DNA of 64,000 nucleotides from contig NZ_CP085224.1 of assembly GCF_044803115.1 (NCBI RefSeq), positions 4,092,001 to 4,156,000 of the forward strand, read 5' to 3'. A program made the position numbers and the translations under genes. The notes beneath the pieces are model-generated. The model was not told the DNA's origin. It did no database searches and worked only from the letters and a program-made list of their open reading frames with translations. Positions 24,585 through 33,783 of the stretch are shown in pieces. Source of the stretch: Caenispirillum salinarum_A. GTDB lineage: Bacteria > Pseudomonadota > Alphaproteobacteria > Rhodospirillales > Rhodospirillaceae. Positions within the stretch are counted from its first letter, which is position 1; the number at the start of each line of letters is the position of its first letter.

Positions 24585-25310
24585 GTGTCGCAGACCCCGC
24601 TGGACCGCGCCGAGACCCCCGACAGCCCGCACCTGCCCGGCCTTGAGCGTATCCAGGACTGGATCTTCGACCTGGACAACACGCTCTATCCGGCCACGTC
24701 CAACCTGTTCTCCCAGGTGGACCAGCGGATGAAGGCGTTCATCTCCGAATTCCTGGGCGTCGACCCGCACCGCGCCTTCGAGATTCAGAAGCAGTACTAT
24801 CACGAGTACGGCACCACCTTGCGCGGCCTCATGCTCAACCACGGCATGGAGCCCGACGAGTTCCTGGCCTACGTCCACGACATCGACCATTCGGTGCTGG
24901 AGCCGCGCGCGGAGCTGGACGCGGCGCTGACCGCCCTGCCCGGCCGCAAGCTGATCTTCACCAACGGCAGCGAGAAGCACGCCGAGGACGTCCTGGCGGC
25001 GCTGAAGCTGGCGCATCACTTCGACGGCATCTTCGACATCGCCGCGGCCAACTACATCCCCAAGCCCCAGCCCGAGACCTATCAGGCGATGATCGACCGC
25101 TTCGGTGTCACCGCCGCCGAGTCGGCCTTCTTCGAGGACAGCGCGGCGAATCTCAAGCCCGCCGCCGAGATCGGCATGACGACCGTCTGGGTGCGCCCGA
25201 AGGACGCGCCGTGGTTCAAGCAGAGCCACGACCTCAGCCACTGCCACCACATCACCGACGACCTGGTGCCCTGGCTGGATGCGGCCGTGCGGACGCTCGG
25301 CAAGCGGTAA
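24585..25310 (+). CDS. Pyrimidine 5'-nucleotidase (HAD superfamily)
   Basis: A 241-residue HAD phosphatase of the SDT1/Phm8-like pyrimidine 5'-nucleotidase family. HAD motifs: I DWIFDLDNTLYPATSNLF, II LIFTNGSEKHAE, III lysine in NYIPKPQPETY, IV AFFEDSAANLKPAAEIG. A helical cap lies between I and II. It starts with GTG at 24585 behind GAGAAGGA. It lies downstream of argB but is separated by a hairpin. Confidence 0.88.
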   Translation: MSQTPLDRAETPDSPHLPGLERIQDWIFDLDNTLYPATSNLFSQVDQRMKAFISEFLGVDPHRAFEIQKQYYHEYGTTLRGLMLNHGMEPDEFLAYVHDIDHSVLEPRAELDAALTALPGRKLIFTNGSEKHAEDVLAALKLAHHFDGIFDIAAANYIPKPQPETYQAMIDRFGVTAAESAFFEDSAANLKPAAEIGMTTVWVRPKDAPWFKQSHDLSHCHHITDDLVPWLDAAVRTLGKR

Positions 25311-25383
25311 CGCCCCTTCCCGCGTTGGCCGTGTGTCGGCATCCTGAAGGCAGCCGACACACCACCAAGCGGAAGGAGCGTCC

Positions 25384-26181
25384 ATGCACATCGAGGCCAA
25401 CGGCACCACCTTCTTCGTCGAGACCGCCGGCAAGCCCGACGCGCCGCCGGTGTTGCTGATCCACAGCCTGTCCGCCGACCACGAGGCCTGGCGGCCGCAA
25501 ATCCCGGCGCTGACGGAGCACTTCCGGGTCATCGCCCCGGACATCCGCGGCCACGGCAAAAGCCGCGCCACGCCCCCGCCCTACACCATGGAGACACTGG
25601 CCGACGACATGGCGGCCATCCTGGATGCGCTGGACGTGCAGGCGGCGCACGTCGTCGGCCTGTCCATCGGCGGCATGATCGCCCAGACCATGGCGCTGAA
25701 CCACGCGGGCCGCGTGAAAAGCCTGCTTCTTGCCGCCACCGCCAGCGAGATGAACGAGGAACGCCGCAAGGTGTGGGACGACCGCATTGCCTCGGTGGAG
25801 GGCGACGGCGTCGAACAGCTGGTGGAGCCCACCCTGCAACGCTGGTTCACGCCGCCCACCCACGACGGCGACCCGGAGACGGTGCGCCTGTGCGCCGCCA
25901 TGATCCGCCGCACGCCGCCCGAGGCATATGCGGGCTGCGCGGCGGCCATCCGCGACCTGAACCTGACGGCGCGGCTGGGTGAGATTTCCGTACCCACGCT
26001 CATTCTCTCCGCCGACCAGGACACCAGCACGCCGCCCGAATTGCAGGCGATGATCCGCGACGCCGTCCCCAGGGCGCGGCTGGAGACCTTCACCGGCACG
26101 GCCCACCAGATCGGCCTGGAGCGGCCGGAGCGCTTCAACGAGTTGATGATGGGGTTCCTGAAACTGGTGGAGGCGCGCTGA
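25384..26181 (+). CDS. Alpha/beta hydrolase (enol-lactonase-like)
   Basis: A 265-residue single-domain alpha/beta hydrolase. It has LLIHSLSADHEAWRPQIPAL (oxyanion region), the nucleophile elbow VVGLSIGGMIAQTMAL, the Asp in LILSADQDTSTPP and the His in GTAHQIGLERP. The closest resemblance is to 3-oxoadipate enol-lactone hydrolases (PcaD), but no protocatechuate-pathway genes are nearby, so the substrate is open. An AAGGAGCGTCC site precedes the ATG. It converges with an SDR gene. Confidence 0.85.
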   Translation: MHIEANGTTFFVETAGKPDAPPVLLIHSLSADHEAWRPQIPALTEHFRVIAPDIRGHGKSRATPPPYTMETLADDMAAILDALDVQAAHVVGLSIGGMIAQTMALNHAGRVKSLLLAATASEMNEERRKVWDDRIASVEGDGVEQLVEPTLQRWFTPPTHDGDPETVRLCAAMIRRTPPEAYAGCAAAIRDLNLTARLGEISVPTLILSADQDTSTPPELQAMIRDAVPRARLETFTGTAHQIGLERPERFNELMMGFLKLVEAR

Positions 26182-26198
26182 CGTCCCGACGCGGCGGC

Positions 26199-26963
26199 TC
26201 ACTCGGCGTAGATCATCTTTCGCGTCATGCCGCCGTCGATCACGAATTCAGAGCCGGTGACGAAGCCGCTGCGGTCCTCCAGCAGATAGGCGACCAGCTC
26301 CGCCACGTCCTCGGGCCGCCCCACCCGGCCCGCCGGGTGCTGGGCGTGGTCTTCCGCCGTCAGGTCCTCGGGCGCGGCGTCGGGATCGGCGCGCCAGGCG
26401 CTGACATCGATCCACCCCGGAGACTCCGCGTTCACCCGCACGTCCGGTCCCAGGCTGATCGCCAGCGCGTGCGTCAGCGCCACCAGCCCACCCTTGGAGG
26501 CGGCGTAGCTTTCCGTGTCGGGCTCGCTCATGTGGGCGCGGGTGGATGCCATGTTGACGACGGCCCCGCCGCCGTCGGCCGTCATGACCGGCGCGGCGTG
26601 CTTGGCGAAGAGGAAGGCGCCGGTCAGGTTGGTGTCGATCACCCGCCGCCAGTCCGCCAGCGAAAGCTCGGTCACCGGCTGGCGGTGCATGATGCCCGCG
26701 TTGTTCACCAGCCCCTTGAGCGGCCCGGTCAGGCTCTTGGCCTGCGCCACCGCCGCGGCCACCTGGGCCTCGTCGGCCACGTCGCAGGGAATGGCCGTCA
26801 GCGTCCCCCGCCCGGCCAAGCGCTCGGCCATGGTTTCCAGCGCCGCGGCGTCGGCGTCCAGCATGACGACGTGCCAGCCGTCGTCCAGCAGCCGTTCGCA
26901 GACGCCCCGGCCGATGCCCTGGGCGCCGCCGGTGACGAGAACCTTGGGAAGCGGGTCGGTCAT
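26199..26963 (-). CDS. Short-chain dehydrogenase/reductase
   Basis: A 254-residue classical SDR. Cofactor motif VTGGAQGIGRGVCERLL, NNAGIMHRQPVTELS, catalytic Ser in VVNMASTRAHM and the Y-K pair in SYAASKGGL. The C-terminal half keeps GSEFVIDGGMTRK. LDADAAALE after the second strand suggests NAD+ preference (Asp binding ribose). The substrate cannot be inferred; both neighbours have unassigned substrates too. Confidence 0.88.
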   Translation of the reverse strand: MTDPLPKVLVTGGAQGIGRGVCERLLDDGWHVVMLDADAAALETMAERLAGRGTLTAIPCDVADEAQVAAAVAQAKSLTGPLKGLVNNAGIMHRQPVTELSLADWRRVIDTNLTGAFLFAKHAAPVMTADGGGAVVNMASTRAHMSEPDTESYAASKGGLVALTHALAISLGPDVRVNAESPGWIDVSAWRADPDAAPEDLTAEDHAQHPAGRVGRPEDVAELVAYLLEDRSGFVTGSEFVIDGGMTRKMIYAE

Positions 26964-27096
26964 GTGTCTCGGGCTCCTCTTCCGCGTCGACTACCTGAGC
27001 CCGGTCCCGCCCTGCGGAGCCGGAGCGGGCGACATAGGGTCGTGACTGCAACCCCGCGCGCCGGTCAGGCGCGTGAGCCTGCGTGGCGCATGAACG

Positions 27097-27126
27097 CGCA
27101 TCCGGACGCTTTGACGTCCGGATGCG
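27097..27126. repeat. Perfect 12-bp inverted repeat
   Basis: CGCATCCGGACG and CGTCCGGATGCG with a 6-nt loop, 39 bp beyond the stop of the small membrane gene on the minus strand. There is no T-tract on either strand. It may be a weak terminator or a processing hairpin. Confidence 0.55.
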
Positions 27127-27165
27127 TCACAAGGAACGACCGTGCCATGCCGACCCGTTGCGGCG

Positions 27166-27438
27166 TCAAGCCTCCGGCGCGGCCGGGGGTGGCGGCGGGA
27201 TCAGGGCGGCGGCGGCCAGCGCCAGCTCGGCGCGGTAGACCTTCACCGCCACCCACAGGCTGGCGGCAAGCCCGATGCCGATGCCGACGAAACCGCCGAT
27301 GACGGCGGCCTCGCGGCTCAGGCCCAGGCGCTCCATGAGGACCAGGTCGACGGCCCAGGCGAAGGCGGTGGTCTCGCCGCCGATGAGAAGGCCGCAGGCG
27401 GCGGCGGCGGCCAGGGCGGCCACGATGGGGGAACGCAT
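27166..27438 (-). CDS. Small two-helix membrane protein, unknown
   Basis: A 90-residue protein with two hydrophobic segments (PIVAALAAAAACGLLIGG and AVIGGFVGIGIGLAASLWVA) and a Pro/Ala-rich cytoplasmic tail (IPPPPPAAPEA). No family recognised. The ATG at 27438 opens the first helix; upstream in-frame codons overlap the antiporter gene. It follows the Na/Ca antiporter by 50 bp on the same strand and is probably co-transcribed. Confidence 0.6.
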   Translation of the reverse strand: MRSPIVAALAAAAACGLLIGGETTAFAWAVDLVLMERLGLSREAAVIGGFVGIGIGLAASLWVAVKVYRAELALAAAALIPPPPPAAPEA

Positions 27439-27488
27439 GGGAACCCAAACTCCGGAAGAAGCTGCGACAGAAGAAGCTGCGGACGCCA

Positions 27489-28448
27489 TCATGCCAGGAT
27501 CAGCCACGCGGTGTAAGCGGCATATGCGGCCAGGAACAGCAGACCACCCATGCGGTTGAGAATACGCTTTCCGACCAGCGCGACGGCCAGCAGGGCCAGG
27601 GTCGCGGCCATCATCACCCAGATGTCGCGGCTGGCGATTTCCTCGGGCACCGCGATGGGAGAGACGGCGGCCGTCACGCCCAGGATGCCCAGGATGTTGA
27701 AGACGTTGGAGCCCACCACGTTGCCCACCGCCACGTCGCCCTGACGACGGACGGCCGCGACCATGGAGGTCGCCAGTTCGGGCAGCGAGGTGCCGACGGC
27801 CACCAGCGTCACGCCGATGACGGCTTCCGAGATGCCGGCGGCCTGCGCCAGGTCCACCGCTGCGCCCACCAGAAGGCGGGCGCCCAGGATGACGCCGGCG
27901 ATGCCCAGCACGGTCAGCACGATGCCGCCGACCACGCCCAGCCTGGCGGGCGGCAGGTGCTCGGCGGCGTCCACCTCGCCCTCGCGCATGGCCCTGGTGG
28001 CGGACTCGCGGCGATCGAGCACCAGCGCGAGGCCGGTGTAGCCCAGCAGCGCCAGAATCAGCACCACGCCGGCCCAGCGCGGCACGGCGCCCAGCATCAC
28101 CAGCCCGACGGCGGCGGCGGTCGCCAGCGTCATCACCAGCAGGTCGCGCTTGACGCCGGGGATGGCGCAGACCACCGGAACCACCAGGGCCGAGGCGCCG
28201 AGGATGAGCAGGATGTTGGCGATGTTCGAGCCCACCACGTTGCCGACGGCGATGGCGGGGGAGCCGATCATGGCCGCCTGGAGGCTGGTCACCAGTTCGG
28301 GAAGCGAGGTGCCGAAGCCTACCAGCGTCAGGCCGATCACGAGCGGAGAGACACCGGCCTTGCGCGCCACGGCCACGGCGCCGCGCACCAGCACGTCACC
28401 GCCAACCAGCAGCAGCACCAGGCCGCCGATGAGGGAGAGATAAAGCAT
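27489..28448 (-). CDS. Calcium/sodium antiporter (CaCA family, YrbG-like)
   Basis: A 319-residue inner-membrane exchanger with about ten TM helices. The two inverted alpha repeats are plain: LTLVGFGTSLPELVTSLQAA with VGNVVGSNIANILLILG, and VTLVAVGTSLPELATSMVAA with VGNVVGSNVFNILGILG. The GTSLPE and GSN motifs form the ion-binding centre of the family. A Na+/Ca2+ or K+-linked exchange is expected; ion choice cannot be read from sequence. Confidence 0.93.
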   Translation of the reverse strand: MLYLSLIGGLVLLLVGGDVLVRGAVAVARKAGVSPLVIGLTLVGFGTSLPELVTSLQAAMIGSPAIAVGNVVGSNIANILLILGASALVVPVVCAIPGVKRDLLVMTLATAAAVGLVMLGAVPRWAGVVLILALLGYTGLALVLDRRESATRAMREGEVDAAEHLPPARLGVVGGIVLTVLGIAGVILGARLLVGAAVDLAQAAGISEAVIGVTLVAVGTSLPELATSMVAAVRRQGDVAVGNVVGSNVFNILGILGVTAAVSPIAVPEEIASRDIWVMMAATLALLAVALVGKRILNRMGGLLFLAAYAAYTAWLILA

Positions 28449-28578
28449 GAGGACGGAACGCCCTTCGGGAGGGAACCGCTCCGGACGGTCGCCGGACGCG
28501 GACCACCGGCAAGAGACCGGCGGCGGCGGTGTTTATGGGGAGCGGCGGCGCCGCTGTCCAGCCCGCCGTCACCGATTA

Positions 28579-28908
28579 TCAGTGATGGGCGGCGGCCTTC
28601 TTGCCAGTCGGCGCGGCGTGCGCCGCGGGAGCGGGGCGGTGCGGCCGCTCCCGCTCGTCCTCCTCGCCCTCGGCATGGGTGCGCACGGCAAAGCCCTTGA
28701 AGACCCAGCCGAGCCCGAAGGACAGAAGCGCCACCAGCACGAGCGCGCAGCCATAGAAGATGAGGGCCGACTGCACCCCGATCTCGCCGCCGCCGAAGGC
28801 GTCGGTGGTCCACAGCATGACGGTGATCGGGGCGAACGCGATGGCGGCCAGCAGCCCCAGGCGGTGCCAGCCGGCGCCCTTCAGCGGGGTAAGGCGGTAG
28901 TGTGTCAT
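28579..28908 (-). CDS. Small membrane protein with His/Ala-rich tail, unknown
   Basis: A 109-residue protein with two TM segments (LGLLAAIAFAPITVMLW and ALIFYGCALVLVALLSFGLG) and a hydrophilic C-terminus rich in Glu, Arg, Ala and His (ending GKKAAAHH). No family recognised. It begins with an ATG behind GGAGGACGC. It lies between pal and the antiporter on the same strand, 130 bp from the latter. Confidence 0.65.
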   Translation of the reverse strand: MTHYRLTPLKGAGWHRLGLLAAIAFAPITVMLWTTDAFGGGEIGVQSALIFYGCALVLVALLSFGLGWVFKGFAVRTHAEGEEDERERPHRPAPAAHAAPTGKKAAAHH

Positions 28909-28999
28909 GGCGCGTCCTCCGGCCGGTTCGGCTCTACCACCATGGTATCACCACCGACCGGAGGAAACGAGCGAGCCGTGGGCTGTGCCCGGGCCGGCG

Positions 29000-29515
29000 T
29001 TACTCGACGACCGAGACGCCCCGGCGGTTCTGCGACCAGCAGGCTTCGCCGGCCTCGACGCAGGTGGGACGCTCCTTGCCGAAGGACACCGTGGTCAGGC
29101 GCGCCGACGGGATGCCCTGGGCGGCCAGGAAGTCACGGACGGAGGTGGCCCGGCGCTCGCCCAGCGCCAGGTTGTACTCGCGGGTGCCGCGTTCGTCGGC
29201 ATGGCCCTCGATGAGCAGGCGGCGGTCGGGCCACGTCTTCAGCCACTGGGCCTGGCGGGCCAGCAGGGCCTGGGACTCGGCCGACAGGTCATGGCGGTCG
29301 AGGCCGAAGTACACGCGGTCGCCCACGGTGGCCTGGAACTCGGCGGCCGACCCCGGCGCATAGGCGCCGGTGGAACCGCCGGCGTCAGCGGAGATGCCGG
29401 TGGACAGGCCGTTGCCGGAGCCGGCGGTGGCGCCGGTGTCCTCGGGCGAGGCGGCACAGGCGGACAGGAAAGCGAGCGTCAGCACGATCGTCGCGGAGCG
29501 GACAAAGCGCGCCAT
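29000..29515 (-). CDS. pal: Peptidoglycan-associated lipoprotein (OmpA-like domain)
   Basis: A 171-residue outer-membrane lipoprotein. The signal peptide ends in the lipobox FLSAC; a Gly/Ser/Ala-rich linker and then the OmpA_C domain follow, with VYFGLDRHDLS, LLIEGHADERGTREYNLALGE and SFGKERPTC...SQNRRGVSVVE. The domain binds meso-diaminopimelate in peptidoglycan. A Cys pair near the C-terminus may form a disulfide. Pal normally sits after tolB; no tol genes are here, so this may be a displaced or second copy. A strong TTGGAGGATTTC leader precedes the ATG. Confidence 0.9.
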   Translation of the reverse strand: MARFVRSATIVLTLAFLSACAASPEDTGATAGSGNGLSTGISADAGGSTGAYAPGSAAEFQATVGDRVYFGLDRHDLSAESQALLARQAQWLKTWPDRRLLIEGHADERGTREYNLALGERRATSVRDFLAAQGIPSARLTTVSFGKERPTCVEAGEACWSQNRRGVSVVE

Positions 29516-29720
29516 GAAATCCTCCAAGAAAAAGCGGGCCGCCGATCGGACCCGCCGCGCCGGATAGTGCGCGCGCCTTTTCTTCCCGCATAGCGGAAAG
29601 TTCATGCAGCGCACTCCCGCATGACGCGCCGCACAACCGCCCACTGGCGCGGCGAACGGCCGGCGCGCTATGCTCCCGGCCCGGGCGACGGCGGTGCATT
29701 GCAGGAATAGCGGATCAGGC

Positions 29721-30569
29721 ATGAACTACAGACATATCTACCACGCTGGCAACTTTGCCGATGTCTTCAAGCACGCCCTGCTGGCGCTGGTGGTGGAATA
29801 CCTGACGCGCAAGGACAAGCCCTTCTTCGTGCTCGACACCCACGCGGGACTCGGCGAATACGACCTGACGGCGGACGAAGCGCAACGCACCGGGGAATGG
29901 CGCGACGGCATTGGCCGCATCCTGGCCGAGCCCGACCCGCCGGAGGCCCTGCGCCCCTATCTGAACGCCGTCCGCGCGCTGGGCGGGGGAACCCCACCCT
30001 CCCGCTATCCCGGCAGCCCGCGCATCGCCCGCCATTTCATGCGGCCCGGCGATCGCCTGGTGGCGTCGGAACTGCATCCGGAGGACGCCTCCGTTCTCAA
30101 GGGCGTCTTCGCCCGCGACGGCCAGTCGAAGGTGCTGGAACTGGACGGATACACCGCGCTGAAGGCCAACGTGCCACCCAAGGAGCGGCGCGGACTGGTG
30201 CTCATGGACCCGCCCTTCGAACAGCCCGACGAGTTTCCCGCCATGGTTCGCGCCCTGACGGCGGCCTTCCGCAAATGGCCGACCGGAATCTACGGGCTTT
30301 GGTATCCCGTGAAGGGGGGAGGCGCGGTTCCGGCGTTCCAGGGCGAACTGGCGACGGCGGGCCTGGGCGACGTGCTGGTGGCAGAAATGACCGTCATGCC
30401 GGTGGACGAGTCCACCAACCGCCTCAACGGCACCGGAATGGTCCTGGTCAACCCGCCGTGGACGCTGGAAGACACGCTGAACGACCTGCTGCCCTGGCTG
30501 ACGCGCGTGCTGGGCCGGACCGACCTGGGCGGCGGCGACTGGCGGCTGGCGTGGCTCAGCCGGAAGTAG
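29721..30569 (+). CDS. rlmJ: 23S rRNA (adenine(2030)-N(6))-methyltransferase
   Basis: Methylates A2030 of 23S rRNA. The 282-residue protein opens MNYRHIYHAGNFADVFKHAL, the RlmJ hallmark, followed by LDTHAGLGEYDL (SAM binding) and LVLMDPPFEQPDEF (catalytic DPPF). RLNGTGMVLVNPPWTL is the C-terminal family block. ATG 29721 was chosen since homology begins there and the frame upstream is unlike RlmJ. It is divergent from pal. Confidence 0.95.
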   Translation: MNYRHIYHAGNFADVFKHALLALVVEYLTRKDKPFFVLDTHAGLGEYDLTADEAQRTGEWRDGIGRILAEPDPPEALRPYLNAVRALGGGTPPSRYPGSPRIARHFMRPGDRLVASELHPEDASVLKGVFARDGQSKVLELDGYTALKANVPPKERRGLVLMDPPFEQPDEFPAMVRALTAAFRKWPTGIYGLWYPVKGGGAVPAFQGELATAGLGDVLVAEMTVMPVDESTNRLNGTGMVLVNPPWTLEDTLNDLLPWLTRVLGRTDLGGGDWRLAWLSRK

Positions 30570-30720
30570 GCAACCCCGCGGCAGGCCTCGCTATACCTTG
30601 GTTTGGTCGCAGTGTACCCGATTTCACCGGTTGGCTATTCCCTACGTCTTCCGTAGCATAGGCGTGCATAAAAATTTCAAGTGTGGACGGCTGCACCGTC
30701 CCGCCGGTGAACAGGGAAGA

Positions 30721-32781
30721 ATGATGGGACAGACGACCAATGGGCGCGGCCTTGCCCGCCGGCTGATGCCGAGCATGCCGGCCATGGGCATTCGGACCAA
30801 GATCACGCTGGGCTTCGCCGCCGTGCTGGCGGTGCTGGTGGCGGTCTCCGGCACCAGCCTGTGGAGCGCCGACCGCACGGGGACCGAGGTGGACCGCTTC
30901 GCGCGCATGGTCGCCGCCGAACAGCGGGCCGCCGACATCCGGCAGAAGTTCTCCGCCATGCGCATTCAGGAGCAGATCTTCGCGACCGAGGGCACACCCG
31001 GCGCCGCCAAGTTGCTCCAGAACGCCGCCGCCGACCTTGAGCCTCTGCTGGCCGAGACGGTGGAGAGCGCGCACAGCGACGGTCTGCGGTCGACAGCCCA
31101 GATGGGCGCCAAGGCCTTCACCGAATACATGAGCGCCTTCACGTCCTTCGTGGAGGTCCGCACCGCCTGGGACGCCGAGGTGGAAAACCGCCTCCAGCCC
31201 AACGCACAGACAGTGCTCGAGTCCATTTCGATCATGATCGACGACGCGCTGCTCAACAACCAGGCGGAGGTCGCGTCCTACCTGCGGCCGGCGCGCGAGC
31301 ACGCGCTGAGCATGCGCTACAACATCGCCCGCTTCCTGGGCACCAAGGACCAGGAGACGGCCGAGGCGGTGACCCGCAACATCGAGGACATCGTCACGCC
31401 CCTGCGGCTGGTGGAATATGCCCTTCCCAAGGCCAAGGAAAACGAGACCTACATGGGCCTCATAGCCGCCCACAAGGAGGTGGCGGAAAGCTTCGCCGTG
31501 GTGGCGGAGTCGACGCAGAAGCTCCAGGCCATCCAGACCTTCACCCTGTCCAGCCGCGCCCGCGCCCTGGACGCCGCCGTGGATGCCATCCAGACCGGCG
31601 TGCGCGAGGAGGAAAACCGCATCAAGGACGCCACGCTGGCGATGACTGACATGGCGACCACCATCACGCCCATCGTCGGCGGTGCCGGGCTGCTGATCGG
31701 CCTGGTGCTGGCGGTGCTGATCGGCACCGGCCTGTCGCGTCCCATCCAGGCCATGACCGGCGCCATGACCCGACTGGCCGACGGCGACCTGTCGGTGGAC
31801 GTGCCCGCCCGTGGCCGCGGCGACGAGATCGGCCGCATGGCCGACGCGGTGGAGGTCTTCAAGGAACATGCCGAGGCCAACCAGCGCATGGAGACCGAGC
31901 GCGCCGAAATGGCCCGCAAGGCCGAGGAGGAGCGCCGCTCGCTGATGCAGGGGCTGGCCGACGACTTCGAGAACACCGTGGGCGGCATCGTCAGCTCTGT
32001 GTCGGCGGCCTCCAGCCAGATGAAGCAGACCGCCGAGGGCATGGCGTCCTCCGCCGAGGACGCCAGCCGCCAGGCCACCTTCGTCGCCAGCGCGTCGGAA
32101 GAAGCGTCCAGCAACGTGCAGACCGTGGCGGCGGCGTCGGAGGAACTGCACGCCTCCATCGCCGAGATCGGGCGGCAGGTCAGCCAGTCGTCCAACATCG
32201 CCCACGACGCCGTGCGCGAGGCCCAGCGCACCGACGAAATGGTGCGCGGCCTGGCCGAAGCCGCCACCAAGATCGGCACGGTGGTCGCCATGATCACCGA
32301 CATCGCCGAACAGACCAACCTGCTGGCGCTCAATGCCACCATCGAGGCCGCTCGCGCCGGCGACGCCGGCAAGGGCTTCGCGGTGGTGGCACACGAGGTC
32401 AAGGCGCTGGCCAACCAGACCTCCAACGCGACGGGCCAGATCAGCGCCCAGATCACCGAGATCCAGAACGCCACCCAGGACACGGTGGACGCCATCGGCA
32501 GCATCTCGCGCATCATCGGCGAGATCGACAGCATCGGCTCCACCATCGCCGCAGCGGTGGAGGAGCAGACGGCCGCGACGCAGGAGATCGCGCGCAACGT
32601 CCAGCAAGCCGCCCAGGGCACGCAGGAGGTCTCCACCCACATCGCCGGCGTCACCAAGGCCGCCAGCGAGACGGGCACCGCCTCCACCCACGTTCTGGAC
32701 GCCTCGCAGGACCTGTCCAACCAGGCCGACCGCCTGACGCACGAGATGCAGCAGTTCCTGATGCAGGTCCGCGCCAGCTGA
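30721..32781 (+). CDS. Methyl-accepting chemotaxis protein
   Basis: A 686-residue transmembrane chemoreceptor. TM1 is at about residues 25-48 and TM2 at about 315-340 (GGAGLLIGLVLAVLIGTGLS). The 260-residue periplasmic region is all-helical and of the length of an HBM (helical bimodular) sensor. A HAMP domain follows (RPIQAMTGAMTRLADGDLSV), then the signalling domain with the hairpin tip EQTNLLALNATIEAARAGDA and GKGFAVVAHEVKALANQTS. The ligand is unknown. ATG 30721 follows GGGAAGA. No che genes are nearby. It ends in a strong terminator. Confidence 0.93.
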   Translation: MMGQTTNGRGLARRLMPSMPAMGIRTKITLGFAAVLAVLVAVSGTSLWSADRTGTEVDRFARMVAAEQRAADIRQKFSAMRIQEQIFATEGTPGAAKLLQNAAADLEPLLAETVESAHSDGLRSTAQMGAKAFTEYMSAFTSFVEVRTAWDAEVENRLQPNAQTVLESISIMIDDALLNNQAEVASYLRPAREHALSMRYNIARFLGTKDQETAEAVTRNIEDIVTPLRLVEYALPKAKENETYMGLIAAHKEVAESFAVVAESTQKLQAIQTFTLSSRARALDAAVDAIQTGVREEENRIKDATLAMTDMATTITPIVGGAGLLIGLVLAVLIGTGLSRPIQAMTGAMTRLADGDLSVDVPARGRGDEIGRMADAVEVFKEHAEANQRMETERAEMARKAEEERRSLMQGLADDFENTVGGIVSSVSAASSQMKQTAEGMASSAEDASRQATFVASASEEASSNVQTVAAASEELHASIAEIGRQVSQSSNIAHDAVREAQRTDEMVRGLAEAATKIGTVVAMITDIAEQTNLLALNATIEAARAGDAGKGFAVVAHEVKALANQTSNATGQISAQITEIQNATQDTVDAIGSISRIIGEIDSIGSTIAAAVEEQTAATQEIARNVQQAAQGTQEVSTHIAGVTKAASETGTASTHVLDASQDLSNQADRLTHEMQQFLMQVRAS

Positions 32782-32812
32782 CGCCGCCTGAAACACCGCA
32801 AGGCACAATGCG

Positions 32813-32842
32813 AAACGGCCGGGCAATCGCCCGGCCGTTTTT
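32813..32842. terminator. Bidirectional terminator after the chemoreceptor
   Basis: AAACGGCCGGGC-AATC-GCCCGGCCGTTT, a perfect 12-bp stem with a tetraloop, followed by TTATT. A- and T-runs flank both sides, so it can serve the convergent dehydrogenase gene as well. Confidence 0.9.
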
Positions 32843-32867
32843 ATTCATTCGGGTGTGGGGACCGTCC

Positions 32868-33779
32868 TTATCCCCGGGCCTTGAGCAGCGCGATCAGGGC
32901 GGCGTCGCGTTCGTTCTCCAGTTCGCTCAGGGTCCGGCCGTCGGCTTCCGCCTTCACGCCTTCAACCAGCGCATCCTTGACCGCCGGCGTCAGCGAAGGC
33001 GCGCCCAGGTCCGCCCAGCGGCGTTCCTGCGCCGGGCCCAGGTGGTCGAGGTAGCCGCGATACCCGCCGGCGCCGCCGCCCAGGTGATAGAGCATGTGCG
33101 GCCCCATCACGGACCAGCGCAGGCCCGGCCCCGCCGTCACCGCCTTGTCCACGTCCTCCACCGACGCGATGCCCTCGGCCACCAGATGCACCGCCTCGCG
33201 ATACAGGGCGGCGGCCAGGCGGTTGGCGATGTGGCCGGTGGCCTCGCGCTTGACCAGGATCGTGGTCTTGCCGATGCCGTCGAAGAAGGCGCGCACGCGA
33301 TCCGTCACGTCCGGCGCGGTGGCCGCCGACGGCACGATCTCCACCAGCGGGATCAGGTGCGGTGGATTGAAGGGATGCGCCACGATCACCCGCGCCGGGT
33401 TCCGCCGGGTGCCCTTCTGAAGATCCGACGGCGTGTGCGCGGTGGTGCTGGAGGCAATGGGCACCTCTTCGGCGCAGGCGGCGTCGATCTCGGCGATGAG
33501 CGCCTGCTTGGTCTCCAGCGCCTCGGGCCCCGCCTCGATCACCAGGTCGACGCCTTCCACCGCCTCGGCAACGGTGGCGCACAGGCGGCGTGCGCCCGGC
33601 GTGGCGGGCGCGCCCTCGATCTGGCGCAGGGCCGACCACGCCTTGGCGGTTACCGCGTCCAGCCGGCCCGAAGCCGTGGGAGACGGATCGCAGACCGCGA
33701 CGTCGTAGCCCTTCCAGGTCAGGAGGGCGGTCCAACTGGCGCCGATCAGGCCGGCGCCGACGACGGCGATGGTCGCCAT
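32868..33779 (-). CDS. 3-hydroxyacyl-CoA dehydrogenase family protein
   Basis: A 303-residue NAD-dependent dehydrogenase of the 3-hydroxyacyl-CoA dehydrogenase / L-carnitine dehydrogenase / lambda-crystallin group. Rossmann motif IAVVGAGLIGASWTALL; STTAHTPSDLQKG and VIVAHPFNPPHLIPLVEIVP (catalytic His and the HPFNP block); GHIANRLAAALYREAVHLV in the C-terminal domain. The short single C-terminal domain fits carnitine dehydrogenase or L-gulonate dehydrogenase better than FadB. It starts 4 bp after the aminotransferase stop, so they share an operon. Confidence 0.87.
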   Translation of the reverse strand: MATIAVVGAGLIGASWTALLTWKGYDVAVCDPSPTASGRLDAVTAKAWSALRQIEGAPATPGARRLCATVAEAVEGVDLVIEAGPEALETKQALIAEIDAACAEEVPIASSTTAHTPSDLQKGTRRNPARVIVAHPFNPPHLIPLVEIVPSAATAPDVTDRVRAFFDGIGKTTILVKREATGHIANRLAAALYREAVHLVAEGIASVEDVDKAVTAGPGLRWSVMGPHMLYHLGGGAGGYRGYLDHLGPAQERRWADLGAPSLTPAVKDALVEGVKAEADGRTLSELENERDAALIALLKARG

Positions 33780-33783
33780 GGGT

